34,827 bases of DNA, taken from positions 1-34,827 of IMG/VR virus record IMGVR_UViG_3300009158_003086; one strand, given 5' to 3'. Under the pieces are notes generated by a model, which saw only the letters and a program-made list of their open reading frames with translations, searched no databases and had not been told where the DNA came from. The stretch comes from a virus. Of this stretch, positions 1-7,949 are shown in pieces; the stretch's first letter is position 1, and the number at the start of each line of letters is the position of its first letter. Position numbers and translations under genes: made by a program.

Positions 1-240
1 GTTAAATTTATTATCAATTATACAACAGTTAATTCCGATAACATTACTTTTGAAGTAGGAACAACTACGGGAGCAGATATGGAACCTGTATGTTTTTCGG
101 CAGACAAATTAAAAGAAGTACTTGTTGCAAATAAAGGCGATGTAGGTCAATTGCATGTATCTCCTGATGGATTATCTCGAATAGATTTCGTTGGAACTGA
201 TTTTGAATCAAGTTATTGGTTAGTAATGCTTCAAAATTAA
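1..240 (+). CDS. 45: Sliding clamp (gp45-like), C-terminal fragment
   Basis: The window opens inside this gene: frame 1 is open from base 1 and ends at TAA 238-240, leaving the last 79 residues. The fragment has the look of the last domain of a DNA sliding clamp: a helix-forming stretch (ADKLKEVLVANKG), then a strand-turn-strand region (GQLHVSPDGLSRIDF) and a final strand ending SSYWLVML. In T4-like phages the clamp trimer tethers DNA polymerase and also activates late transcription. The clamp-loader genes 44 and 62 lie just downstream, which supports the call. No start or N-terminal domain can be seen here, so the identification rests on this fragment and its neighbours. Confidence 0.65.
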   Translation, partial: VKFIINYTTVNSDNITFEVGTTTGADMEPVCFSADKLKEVLVANKGDVGQLHVSPDGLSRIDFVGTDFESSYWLVMLQN

Positions 241-246
241 TTAATA

Positions 247-417
247 ATGTCATCTAAATCTAAAGACGAAATACTTAAAATAATTGATGCCGAGCTCGAA
301 GGGAATCTTAGGATTTTATTAGATCCTAAACAGAAAGACAGTTTTTCTCGATCTAGAATTGATATTTGGAAAGAAACAGTAAGCAATCGATTATATAGAT
401 ACTTAATAGAAAAATAA
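247..417 (+). CDS. Small hypothetical protein (56 aa)
   Basis: A short frame between the clamp and dUTPase genes, starting at ATG 247 six bases after the clamp stop and ending one base before the dUTPase start. The product is charged and probably helical (it starts MSSKSKDEILKIIDAELEG and ends NRLYRYLIEK), with no cysteine, signal or membrane segment. I recognise no family. Tight spacing on both sides and the absence of any competing frame make it a likely real gene of the replication operon. Confidence 0.55.
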   Translation: MSSKSKDEILKIIDAELEGNLRILLDPKQKDSFSRSRIDIWKETVSNRLYRYLIEK

Positions 418-418
418 A

Positions 419-844
419 ATGATAGTAAACATAATAAATAAATCAACCAATGCGTTGCCGGAATATGAAACACCTGGCAGCGCGGGCCTGGATGTGAGAT
501 GCACAGAACAGATTATTCTAAACCCGGGAGAACGAATATTAGCAAAAACAGGATTATTTGTAGAAATTCCACTTGGATATGAAATACAAGTAAGACCTAG
601 AAGTGGTTTAGCATTAAATCAAGGAATTACCGTATTAAATACTCCAGGAACAATAGATGCTGACTATCGAGGAGAGATCGGCGTAATATTAATGAATCAC
701 GGACTAACAGTTGTTGAGTTTAAACCTGCGGATCGTATTGCACAATTGGTATTAAATAAAGTTGAAAGAATACAATGGTTACAAACAGAGGCATTAACAG
801 GAACTAAACGCGGTCAAGGCGGATTTGGCTCAACAGGAAATTAA
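419..844 (+). CDS. dut: dUTPase (dUTP diphosphatase)
   Basis: Hydrolyses dUTP to dUMP and pyrophosphate, keeping uracil out of new phage DNA and feeding thymidylate synthesis. All five motifs of the trimeric dUTPase family are present in order: motif 1 TPGSAGLDV (18-26), motif 2 RPRSGLA (59-65) with the conserved serine, motif 3 NTPGTIDADYRGEI (74-87) with the catalytic aspartate, motif 4 FKPADRIAQLV (101-111) and the C-terminal glycine-rich motif 5 RGQGGFGSTG (131-140). At 141 residues it has the usual length and looks intact. It lies between the clamp and clamp-loader genes, so it is probably expressed with the replisome. The codons around motif 1 are more GC-rich than the rest. Confidence 0.97.
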   Translation: MIVNIINKSTNALPEYETPGSAGLDVRCTEQIILNPGERILAKTGLFVEIPLGYEIQVRPRSGLALNQGITVLNTPGTIDADYRGEIGVILMNHGLTVVEFKPADRIAQLVLNKVERIQWLQTEALTGTKRGQGGFGSTGN

Positions 845-847
845 CAT

Positions 848-1774
848 ATGTACGGACAACAAGAAAATACACTTTGGACAGAAGCATTTCGTCCAGACAC
901 ATTAGAAGGATATATTGGTAATGAACATATTATCGAAAAAGTTAAAATTTTTATTGCCAATGGCGACGTGCCGCATCTATTATTTTATGGGTCAGCAGGA
1001 ACAGGAAAAACTACATTGGCAAAGATTATTGCAAATAGCGTGGATGCTGATTTAATGTATATTAATGCATCAGATGAAAACTCAGTAGATGCAGTTCGAG
1101 ATAAGATTAAACGATATGCATCAACAGTAGGATTTAAGCGTTGGAAAATTATTATTTTAGATGAAGCAGATTATTTGACACCAAATGCACAAGCTGCTCT
1201 TCGTAACTTGATGGAAACATATAGCAAAACAACACGTTTCATTTTAACATGTAATTATGTTGAAAAGATTATTGATCCAATTCAATCACGTTGCCAAACA
1301 TTTGCTATTATGCCTCCTAACAAAACGGATGTAGCAAAGCGCTTAGTATCGGTGTTAGAAGAAAAACAAGTACAATATGACATTAGAGATATTGCAGCAA
1401 TCATTAACTCATCATATCCGGATATCCGAAGAGCAATTAACACAGCTCAAAGTTGTGTAATTGAAAATCGATTAACATTAGATAAGGCAAGTGCAATTCA
1501 AGCAAATTATATGACTGAAGTACTAGAAATGCTTAAAGATGCTAAAGATAAAAAAGCAGCATTCAATAAAATTAGACAATGCATTGCTGATAGTAAGGTT
1601 AGAGACTTTACTCCAATGTATACGTTCTTATATGATAACTTGGATGAGTTTGCACATGGACATATTGCACCATGCATTTTGATTATTGCAGAATCGCAAT
1701 TTAAAGATGCTAGTGTGGTTGATAAAGAAATTAATATAATGGCAATGTTCGTAAATATATTAGGAGAAATATGA
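848..1774 (+). CDS. 44: Clamp loader large subunit, AAA+ ATPase (gp44-like)
   Basis: ATPase subunit that, with gp62, opens and loads the sliding clamp on primer-template DNA. The 308-residue protein has a Walker A motif GSAGTGKT (48-55), a Walker B/DEAD-box motif IILDEAD (102-108), a sensor-1 region TCNY (134-137) and the SRC arginine-finger motif (147-149) typical of clamp-loader ATPases. The C-terminal part is helical, as expected of the collar domain. The start at ATG 848 lies three bases after the dUTPase stop, and the stop overlaps the next gene in ATGA. Close to T4 gp44 in size. Confidence 0.95.
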   Translation: MYGQQENTLWTEAFRPDTLEGYIGNEHIIEKVKIFIANGDVPHLLFYGSAGTGKTTLAKIIANSVDADLMYINASDENSVDAVRDKIKRYASTVGFKRWKIIILDEADYLTPNAQAALRNLMETYSKTTRFILTCNYVEKIIDPIQSRCQTFAIMPPNKTDVAKRLVSVLEEKQVQYDIRDIAAIINSSYPDIRRAINTAQSCVIENRLTLDKASAIQANYMTEVLEMLKDAKDKKAAFNKIRQCIADSKVRDFTPMYTFLYDNLDEFAHGHIAPCILIIAESQFKDASVVDKEINIMAMFVNILGEI

Positions 1775-1989
1775 GTATAAATACAAAAGGCATCAATCCA
1801 ACGGATATGCAACCAATTCAATGTAAAGAATGTGACGGAATGTATTTTCGTCAAGTAGTAGCAATCAACAAAGTATCTAAGTTTTTAACTGGATCAGATA
1901 AAGATACAATGGTACCCGTACCAGTATTTCGGTGTGATGATTGCGGAGCAATACCTGAAGAGTTTCAACCAATTAAAATGAAAAAGTAA
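1771..1989 (+). CDS. Small zinc-ribbon-like protein (72 aa)
   Basis: Starts in an ATGA overlap with gene 44, preceded by TAGGAG, one of the clearer ribosome-binding sites in the window. Two CxxC pairs (C18/C21 and C55/C58) flank a central polar segment, the layout of a zinc ribbon; the second pair sits in FRCDDCGAIPEEF. The likely role is a small metal-binding accessory factor of replication or transcription, inferred only from fold and position. It is unlikely to be a stray reading frame because the cysteine pairs and flanking overlaps are neat. Confidence 0.7.
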   Translation: MSINTKGINPTDMQPIQCKECDGMYFRQVVAINKVSKFLTGSDKDTMVPVPVFRCDDCGAIPEEFQPIKMKK

Positions 1990-2204
1990 TGTCGATACCA
2001 TATCACAAAAGCACGGTAACTGTTGTATTTAAAACATCTAATAGATCTAATGCTAAAACAAAAATAAAAACGTTTCGCAATAAATCAATTGATGATATTT
2101 TATCAGCTAAACGAATAATAGGAATTCCAGAGACTTCGATTATTTTAGAATTGGGTATAGGTACAGAATTAGAATATCAATACAGAAAACGATATAAATT
2201 ATAA
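1989..2204 (+). CDS. Hypothetical protein (71 aa)
   Basis: Coupled to both neighbours by TAATG overlaps. A basic protein: an N-terminal strand region (STVTVVFKTS), then a lysine/arginine-rich stretch, then hydrophobic IIGIPETSIILELGIG. No known motif was recognised. It sits between the zinc-ribbon gene and the clamp-loader small subunit, so it is probably co-transcribed with the replisome genes. The position resembles that of small regulators in the T4 45-44-62 region, but I see no similarity that would justify calling it RegA. Confidence 0.6.
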   Translation: MSIPYHKSTVTVVFKTSNRSNAKTKIKTFRNKSIDDILSAKRIIGIPETSIILELGIGTELEYQYRKRYKL

Positions 2205-2683
2205 TGGCAAAACAAAAAGTTACTAAACCTGTAAAAGTTGCTGCTCCAAAGGGTGCAACAATATTTGATTTTATTGATGGATTAACTCACAAAAAGAAAG
2301 AATGGAATCAATGGTCAGAAACTGATCAGAAAAAGTTTACTGTGTTTATTGTGAATCGATGGTTAAGTATGCGAATGGAATTTACAGAATTAATCAACGA
2401 GTTTCAAACATATACTATAGGATTGTTACGTCCACAAGAAACGTATCGTTTGTATCATGAATTTCTTCCGGCTTCGAAAGGATTTTCAAAATATATAAAA
2501 GGTAAATCAGAAGACAAATACGATAAAGCATTGATTGTTCAAATTGCAGAACATTATCAAATAGGTTGTTCAGAAGCAGCAGATTACGTAGAATTAATGG
2601 ATTCGGCTGAATGTGAACGAATCTTAACGTTATATGGATATAGTGATGGCGACAAGAAAAAATTATTGAAAGGAATTAAATGA
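2204..2683 (+). CDS. 62: Clamp loader small subunit (gp62-like)
   Basis: Non-ATPase partner of gp44 in the clamp-loader complex. The 159-residue product shows features I associate with gp62 of T4-like phages: an N-terminal IFDFIDGLTHKK region, then FIVNRWLSM (49-57), a LINEFQTYTIGLL segment, a YRLYHEFLPA segment, KYIKGK, and a C-terminal helical YGYSDGDKKKLLKG. It is somewhat shorter than T4 gp62. Position downstream of gene 44, with two small genes in between, supports the call. The start is the ATG of a TAATG overlap and the stop overlaps the next gene in ATGA. Confidence 0.85.
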   Translation: MAKQKVTKPVKVAAPKGATIFDFIDGLTHKKKEWNQWSETDQKKFTVFIVNRWLSMRMEFTELINEFQTYTIGLLRPQETYRLYHEFLPASKGFSKYIKGKSEDKYDKALIVQIAEHYQIGCSEAADYVELMDSAECERILTLYGYSDGDKKKLLKGIK

Positions 2684-2919
2684 GCAACGTAAATACACAA
2701 TCACATTACAAAGGTAAAGATAGCCTTTATAAGTTTGCTGAAGAGTGGGCATTGAACTCGTATGAATTCGATATCATTAAACGCATTGTAAGATGTCGTC
2801 ACAAAGGATCCTTTCATCAAGATTTAATAAAGACTCAAGATTTAATTGGTATTTATCTTCGAGAGCAACAACATAATTATATACAAATCACCCCAGATTA
2901 CTTGGATATAAATAAATAG
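2680..2919 (+). CDS. Small protein, possibly DUF3310-like (79 aa)
   Basis: Overlaps the gp62 gene by four bases. The central segment FDIIKRIVRCRHKG followed by DLIKTQDLIGIYLRE resembles the pattern of the small phage family DUF3310 (a helix ending in a basic patch, then a D-L-x-K helix). That resemblance is by eye and could be chance. No membrane segment. The last gene before the nuclease; its stop is followed by a short AT-rich gap with TATAATATAG just before the next ATG. Confidence 0.6.
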   Translation: MSNVNTQSHYKGKDSLYKFAEEWALNSYEFDIIKRIVRCRHKGSFHQDLIKTQDLIGIYLREQQHNYIQITPDYLDINK

Positions 2920-2935
2920 TTTCATATAATATAGT

Positions 2936-3892
2936 ATGAAATCAGGAAATTATTTAGCACCCATATATCGTTTATCAATACGCGATGCAGCAACCGTACC
3001 TAGAAAAATATCATATTCTCAATGGTCTATGTATGAACGATGTCCATTATCTTGGAAGTTAGCATACATTGATGGATTAGCTCCATTCCAGGCATCAATT
3101 GATACATGCTTTGGAACAGCATTTCACGAAACATTTCAACACTTCTTAACGGTATTATATACAGATTCTGTAAAGCGCGCCGAAAACATAAATTTTCGAG
3201 AAGTATTAACAAATAAACTTCGTGAAGAATATGCACGGTGTGTTGCTGAGTCAGGAGGAGTTCATTTTTCAAATGCTTTGCAAATGGCAGAATATTTAGA
3301 AGATGGCGTTGCTATTTTTGATTGGTTTGCAAAAAGACGGTCACAATATTTTTCTAGCAAAAATTATGAACTAGTAGCAATTGAAATGGAACTATGTACC
3401 CCAGCATCAAAAGCAAATCCATCTGTATTTTGGTATGGATTTATTGATGTTGTTATTAGACACGTTCCGTCCGGCAACATTGAAATATATGATATAAAAA
3501 CATCCCGACAAGGTTGGAATAAATATCAAAAAGCAGACAATTTAAAAGCAGCACAGCTAATTGCATATAAAAATTACTTTGCACAACAATTTGGGACACC
3601 TGTAGAAAAAATTGATGTTGAATTCTTTATTGTGAAACGAAAGATGATTGAAGAATCAATGTTTCCGCAAAAACGAGTGCAAAACTTTAAACCTGCATCA
3701 GGAACAGTAACTCAACGCAAAGTACAAAAACAAATTGATGCATTCGTTGAAGCATGTTTTGATTTAGAAGGAAATCGTAATGATGCCAGAAAATATATGG
3801 CAATATCAGGTAAAGGTGATAAGAATTGCAAATATTGTCCATTTAAAACAGATTATGAAAATTGTCCTAAAGAAGCTAGGATTCGTGAATGA
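2936..3892 (+). CDS. PD-(D/E)XK nuclease, Cas4/AddB-like, with four cysteines
   Basis: Predicted DNA exonuclease of the RecB-like PD-(D/E)XK family. Visible elements: SYSQWSMYERCPLSW near the N-terminus with C36, a conserved G-x-x-x-H-E (G60, H64, E65), the active-site D171 in YGFIDVVI, and D186-I-K188 in IYDIKTS. Three more cysteines cluster at the end (C298, C301, C310: NCKYCPFK...NCP). One N-terminal plus three C-terminal cysteines is the arrangement that binds an iron-sulphur cluster in Cas4 and AddB nucleases. Full length at 318 residues. Likely used in phage recombination, host DNA breakdown or DNA end processing; which of these cannot be told here. Confidence 0.88.
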   Translation: MKSGNYLAPIYRLSIRDAATVPRKISYSQWSMYERCPLSWKLAYIDGLAPFQASIDTCFGTAFHETFQHFLTVLYTDSVKRAENINFREVLTNKLREEYARCVAESGGVHFSNALQMAEYLEDGVAIFDWFAKRRSQYFSSKNYELVAIEMELCTPASKANPSVFWYGFIDVVIRHVPSGNIEIYDIKTSRQGWNKYQKADNLKAAQLIAYKNYFAQQFGTPVEKIDVEFFIVKRKMIEESMFPQKRVQNFKPASGTVTQRKVQKQIDAFVEACFDLEGNRNDARKYMAISGKGDKNCKYCPFKTDYENCPKEARIRE

Positions 3893-3910
3893 AATTTATT
3901 ATATTAAGTT

Positions 3911-4126
3911 ATGTACAAGCACCAACATGTATACATTTATCAATTTGAGATAAAAAATCATTCTACTTGGCAAGGTATGCATACATGCACAATGAAATAT
4001 TCTTTATGCACAAATATTACCGGGCCGGCTCATAAACAAAATAAATTGTTATTAGAACAAATGTTACGAACTGTATATGGGCATATGCCTAAAAGTGTTA
4101 AATTTATACAAGAAAAACTACAATGA
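3911..4126 (+). CDS. Hypothetical protein (71 aa)
   Basis: Begins at ATG 3911, 18 bases after the nuclease stop, and overlaps the next gene in ATGA. The product is polar and rich in histidine (KHQHVYIYQFEIKNHSTWQG at the N-terminus). No family recognised. A second possible frame starting in the ATGA overlap with the nuclease stop at 3889 gives only 19 codons and is less convincing. Confidence 0.5.
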   Translation: MYKHQHVYIYQFEIKNHSTWQGMHTCTMKYSLCTNITGPAHKQNKLLLEQMLRTVYGHMPKSVKFIQEKLQ

Positions 4127-4524
4127 AACTAGTAGCAATAATTGGCAATACCAATTGGCAAAGTCGTAGAAAGATTCAAGAAATATTATTTAACTTGAAA
4201 TCACAATTTAATGACGATGTTAAAATTGTAGGAGCTGGTGGTGAAGGAGCTAATCACATGATTAGGAAAGCTGCTTTAGAATTCGGAATGCAGTATGAAG
4301 AATATAATCCATCATTTTCAGGACGCAATATGTATTCAGCAATGCCTGATTCATATTATGGTAAGCCATATCATTTTTCACAGTTACATCATCGCATGAA
4401 ATTAATTGCACAACGATGTGATCATATGTTGATACTAACAAATGAAGATGTTTTAGACCCAGTATTAAAAACAGCATATAACAACATAAACAAGCTTAAA
4501 AAACCGGTTGTTATATTAGGTTGA
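4123..4524 (+). CDS. SLOG/DUF2493-like nucleotide-binding protein
   Basis: A 133-residue Rossmann-like protein. It opens with a strand ending in a polar loop (KLVAIIGNTNWQSRRKIQEIL), then IVGAGGEGANHMIRKAALEFG, which matches the glycine-rich G-x-x-G-A-N/D-x-x-A motif of the SLOG superfamily (DUF2493, YspA-like). Later strands CDHMLILT and KPVVILG complete the fold. Members of this superfamily bind nucleotides or nucleotide-derived ligands; some sense signalling molecules in defence and stress systems. The role in this phage is unknown. It is the last gene before a transcriptional boundary: its TGA runs directly into a TATATTTATA element. Confidence 0.7.
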   Translation: MKLVAIIGNTNWQSRRKIQEILFNLKSQFNDDVKIVGAGGEGANHMIRKAALEFGMQYEEYNPSFSGRNMYSAMPDSYYGKPYHFSQLHHRMKLIAQRCDHMLILTNEDVLDPVLKTAYNNINKLKKPVVILG

Positions 4525-4526
4525 TA

Positions 4527-4534
4527 TATTTATA
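4527..4534 (+). promoter_or_regulatory. TATTTATA element before the glycan island
   Basis: TATTTATA lies in the 43-base gap between the SLOG-like gene and the first glycosyltransferase, followed by TATAAAAG and an AAAAAAGGAATAG ribosome-binding region before ATG 4568. The same element recurs at other module boundaries in this window. Its reverse complement is TATAAATA, the T4 late-promoter core, but no gene runs to the left, so a T4-type reading is not supported. Promoter function is an inference from position and repetition. Confidence 0.4.
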
Positions 4535-4567
4535 TAAAAGTTATAATAAAAAAAGGAATAGTTATAA

Positions 4568-6061
4568 ATGGAATTACCAAAATTACAAAAAATCGATACA
4601 ACCAAGCCTAGAAAAAAGAAAATTCTTTTATTAGGCGATGATTTTCGTCTACCATCAGGAATTGGGACGATCTGCCGTGAAATTATAATGAATACAGTTC
4701 ATCACTATGATTGGGTTCAATTAGGTGCCGCATTACAACATCCAGAAGCAGGTAAAGCATTTGATTTATCCATAGAAGTTGCTAAAGAATCTGGAGTAGC
4801 TGATGCATCAGTTAAACTTATCCCATGGAACGGATATGGTGATAGAAATATTTTATTTTCTATAATAAATCAAGAACAACCAGATGCAATATTTCATTTT
4901 ACTGATCCTAGATATTGGACTTGGTTATATGCAATCGAGCATGAACTTAAAACTACATTTAATATACCATTAATATATTATTCAATTTGGGATGATTTAC
5001 CATATCCAATGTGGAATGCTCCATTTTACGGATCGTGTGACTTGATCATGGGAATAAGTAAACAATCTGATAATATACATAAAGAAGTGCTTAAACAAAG
5101 CGGATTCGGAGTTGTAGATTATGATGTATGGCCACCAGAATCAGATATAAAATGTACCGATGTAATTACAGGCTTTGTTCCACACGGATTAAATCATAAT
5201 ACATATAAGCCATTAGATCCTGACAACGTTAATTATAAGAAAATGTTTGATCAAATTAAAACTAAAAATAATGTAGATTTTGTTTTATTTTGGAATAATA
5301 GAAATATAAGAAGAAAACAACCAGGAGATGTAATATTAGCATTTAAAACATTTGTTGATAAATTACCTATAGAACAACAAAGTAAAGTTGCATTATTAAT
5401 GCATACACAAATTGTAGATGAAAATGGTACTGATTTACGGGCTATATGGAAAACATTAGCACCTGATTGTAAAATATTATTTTCAGATCAAAAATTATCA
5501 TTTGACGATCTTAATGCAATGTATAATGTTGCTGATGTTACAATTAATATTGGTAGCAACGAAGGATGGGGACTTAGTTCAACCGAATCAATGTTATCAG
5601 GAACACCTATTATTAATAATGTAACCGGAGGACTTCAGGATCAATGTGGGTTTGTTGATGAAAATGACGAATGGATTAGATTTGATGGTGATTTTGCAAC
5701 TAACCATGCAGGAAAATACAAATTGCATGGCATATGGGCTAAACCAGTATTTCCAAGTAATAGATCACTACAAGGATCACCACAAACACCATATATCTTT
5801 GATGATAGGGCAAAATATGAAGATGTAGCAGATGCAATCATGTATTGGTATAATACACCAGAAACACTTCGTAATGAGATGGGCATAGCCGGCAGAGAGT
5901 GGTGTTTGAAAAATGGACTAACAGCAGAACAAATGGGTACGCAAATGATTCATATGATTGATTATTTGTTTGCATCAAAACCAATATTAAGAAATAGATA
6001 TACATTAACAAAAGTTACACCAATAATTTACAATAAAACAGGAATAGTATGCGAACAGTAG
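4568..6061 (+). CDS. Glycosyltransferase, GT-B fold (GT4-like)
   Basis: First gene of the glycan island. The 497-residue protein starts with a short tag (ELPKLQKID) followed by a lysine-rich linker, then the Rossmann start KKKILLLGDDFRLPSGIGT with a glycine loop. The C-terminal nucleotide-sugar-binding domain has VADVTINIGSNEGWGLSSTES, with E332 and E340 forming the E-x7-E motif of GT4-type retaining glycosyltransferases. The acceptor and donor are unknown. An AAAAAAGGA ribosome-binding site precedes the start, in line with being first in a transcript. It overlaps the next gene by 13 bases. The N-terminal tag recurs at the C-terminus of the next protein. Confidence 0.9.
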   Translation: MELPKLQKIDTTKPRKKKILLLGDDFRLPSGIGTICREIIMNTVHHYDWVQLGAALQHPEAGKAFDLSIEVAKESGVADASVKLIPWNGYGDRNILFSIINQEQPDAIFHFTDPRYWTWLYAIEHELKTTFNIPLIYYSIWDDLPYPMWNAPFYGSCDLIMGISKQSDNIHKEVLKQSGFGVVDYDVWPPESDIKCTDVITGFVPHGLNHNTYKPLDPDNVNYKKMFDQIKTKNNVDFVLFWNNRNIRRKQPGDVILAFKTFVDKLPIEQQSKVALLMHTQIVDENGTDLRAIWKTLAPDCKILFSDQKLSFDDLNAMYNVADVTINIGSNEGWGLSSTESMLSGTPIINNVTGGLQDQCGFVDENDEWIRFDGDFATNHAGKYKLHGIWAKPVFPSNRSLQGSPQTPYIFDDRAKYEDVADAIMYWYNTPETLRNEMGIAGREWCLKNGLTAEQMGTQMIHMIDYLFASKPILRNRYTLTKVTPIIYNKTGIVCEQ

Positions 6062-7329
6062 TTATAGCGTCACCAGTAGCAACCCAAAGTGGGTATGGAC
6101 ACCATGCTCGGGAAATTATAAACAATATTATAGAACAACGTGGTACTGAATGGGATATTAAATTAGTTTCATTGCCATGGGGACATACTCCATTTACATA
6201 TCCATTAAGTGCAGATGTAAATAGACGAATTATACAATTGCCATTAACTGCACAACCAGATATCTGGATTCAGGTAACTGTACCAAATGAATTGCAACCG
6301 ATTGGAAAATATAATATCGGAGTCACAGCTGGCACCGAAGGGGACATTTGCCCGGAAGAATGGATTGATAAAATAAATGCAATGCAATTAATAATTGTAC
6401 CAAGTAATTTTACAAAAACAGTATTTGAAAATACAGCAAAAAAATGTAATAAACAAATTACTACTAATATTCAAGTAATACCAGAATATTTTGATGAATC
6501 AATATACAACAATTCAGCAGTTGGACAATTAGAAATAATAAATCAAATTCCGGAACCATTTGCTTTTTTAACGGTAGGTCATTGGTTGCAAGGCCATGCA
6601 GGTGAAGACCGAAAAAATATTAGTGGAGTACTTCATTGTTTCTTTAATACATATAAAAATCAGAAAGATGCACCTGCATTAATATTAAAATCAAGCGGCG
6701 CAACATATTCAATAACCGATAGAATGGAAATTGAAAATAAAATCAATCAAATACGAGAATCTTTTGGTACAGTAAAATTACCAAATGTATACTTGTTACA
6801 TGGCGATTTAACGGATGAAGAAATGAATCTATTATATAATCATCCAAAAATAAAAGCAATGATATCGTTTACAAAGGCAGAAGGATTTGGTCGTCCATTA
6901 ATGGAGTTTTCGACAACAGGTAAGCCTATTATTGTACCACATTATTCAGGTCAAGCTGACTTTTTGAAAAAAGAATTTATTTGTGCATTACCTGGTGGTT
7001 TAACTGAAATACATGGTAGTGCTAGAAATGAATTTTTAATTAAAGGTGCTAATTGGTTTACTGTTGATTATAACTACGCAGGTAAAATGCTACAAGATGT
7101 ACAAAAAAATTATAAGAAATGGTTAGAATTAGCAAAACGTCAACGATACTTTGTTAATACTACATTTAACAAGGCATCGGTAGCAACAATATATTCATCA
7201 GTATTAGATTTGATTGATAGTTCATTAAAACAAGTGCCACAACAAATGCAATTGAATTTACCTAAATTAAAAAAGATAGATGCCACACCTAAAATTACAT
7301 TGCCGAAACTTAATAAATTAGAAGCATGA
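6049..7329 (+). CDS. Glycosyltransferase, GT-B fold, with C-terminal LPKLxKI tags
   Basis: A second GT-B enzyme of 426 residues. The N-terminal VVIASPVATQSGYGHHARE has the glycine-containing acceptor-side loop, and SFTKAEGFGRPLMEF (273-287) has E278 and E286 spaced as E-x7-E for the nucleotide-sugar site, followed by the TTGKPIIVP strand. The last 25 residues form a separate tail containing LNLPKLKKID and TLPKLNKLE, two copies of a short motif also at the start of the preceding enzyme. The start overlaps the upstream gene by 13 bases and the stop overlaps the next gene in ATGA, so the three glycosyltransferases are translationally coupled. Confidence 0.9.
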   Translation: MRTVVIASPVATQSGYGHHAREIINNIIEQRGTEWDIKLVSLPWGHTPFTYPLSADVNRRIIQLPLTAQPDIWIQVTVPNELQPIGKYNIGVTAGTEGDICPEEWIDKINAMQLIIVPSNFTKTVFENTAKKCNKQITTNIQVIPEYFDESIYNNSAVGQLEIINQIPEPFAFLTVGHWLQGHAGEDRKNISGVLHCFFNTYKNQKDAPALILKSSGATYSITDRMEIENKINQIRESFGTVKLPNVYLLHGDLTDEEMNLLYNHPKIKAMISFTKAEGFGRPLMEFSTTGKPIIVPHYSGQADFLKKEFICALPGGLTEIHGSARNEFLIKGANWFTVDYNYAGKMLQDVQKNYKKWLELAKRQRYFVNTTFNKASVATIYSSVLDLIDSSLKQVPQQMQLNLPKLKKIDATPKITLPKLNKLEA

Positions 7330-7949
7330 AAATAACATATGCAATTACAGTCTGCAATGAATTTTTAGAAATACAAAGATTAGTTGCATTTTTATTAACG
7401 CATAAGCGACATCAAGATAACATTGTAATTTTATTTGATGAGTCAAATGGCGATCCTGAAATTGAAATGTTTTTACGTGCACATTCCATTAATGGAGAAT
7501 TTAGTTGGCACAAGGATAAGTTTCTTGGACACTTTGCAGATTGGAAAAATAAACTAACGTCTCTATGTACTGGAGATTTTATATTCCAAATAGATGCAGA
7601 TGAGATTCCATGCACACCTATTTTAGAAACATTACCACTCTTATTAGAGCAGAACCCAGACGTAGAGGTTTATCTAGTACCCAGAGTTAATACTGTAAAA
7701 GGTTTAACCGATGAACATATCAAGCAGTGGAGATGGAATGTTAATAGTGAGGGTTGGGTAAACTGGCCTGACTATCAATGGCGTATATACAAAAATGTAC
7801 CTACCATTAAATGGAAAAACAAAGTACACGAACAATTAACTGGATTTGTACAATATGCAAATTTACCAATGGAAGAAGATTATTCTTTATATCATCCAAA
7901 GACAATCGAACGACAAATAAAACAAAATGAATATTACAATACATTATAA
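7326..7949 (+). CDS. Glycosyltransferase family 2-like (GT-A fold)
   Basis: A 207-residue GT-A enzyme. It begins with a family-2 strand and loop (KITYAITVCNE), has the metal-binding D-x-D at D90-A-D92 within FIFQIDADEIP, and a later WRIYKNVPTIKWKNKVHEQLTG segment like that of WaaE/KdtX-type LPS glycosyltransferases. The enzyme is expected to transfer one sugar from a nucleotide donor, metal dependent, in the cytoplasm. It is compact compared with many family-2 enzymes but no core motif is missing. Coupled to both neighbours by overlaps. Confidence 0.88.
   Translation: MKITYAITVCNEFLEIQRLVAFLLTHKRHQDNIVILFDESNGDPEIEMFLRAHSINGEFSWHKDKFLGHFADWKNKLTSLCTGDFIFQIDADEIPCTPILETLPLLLEQNPDVEVYLVPRVNTVKGLTDEHIKQWRWNVNSEGWVNWPDYQWRIYKNVPTIKWKNKVHEQLTGFVQYANLPMEEDYSLYHPKTIERQIKQNEYYNTL

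Noticed and set aside
3889-3948. Tiny 19-codon frame beginning in the nuclease stop overlap
   Set aside because: Too short and without any feature; the 71-residue gene beginning at 3911 is better.
5646-5828. A 60-codon + strand frame inside the first glycosyltransferase
   Set aside because: Out of frame with and wholly inside the GT-B gene; no domain.
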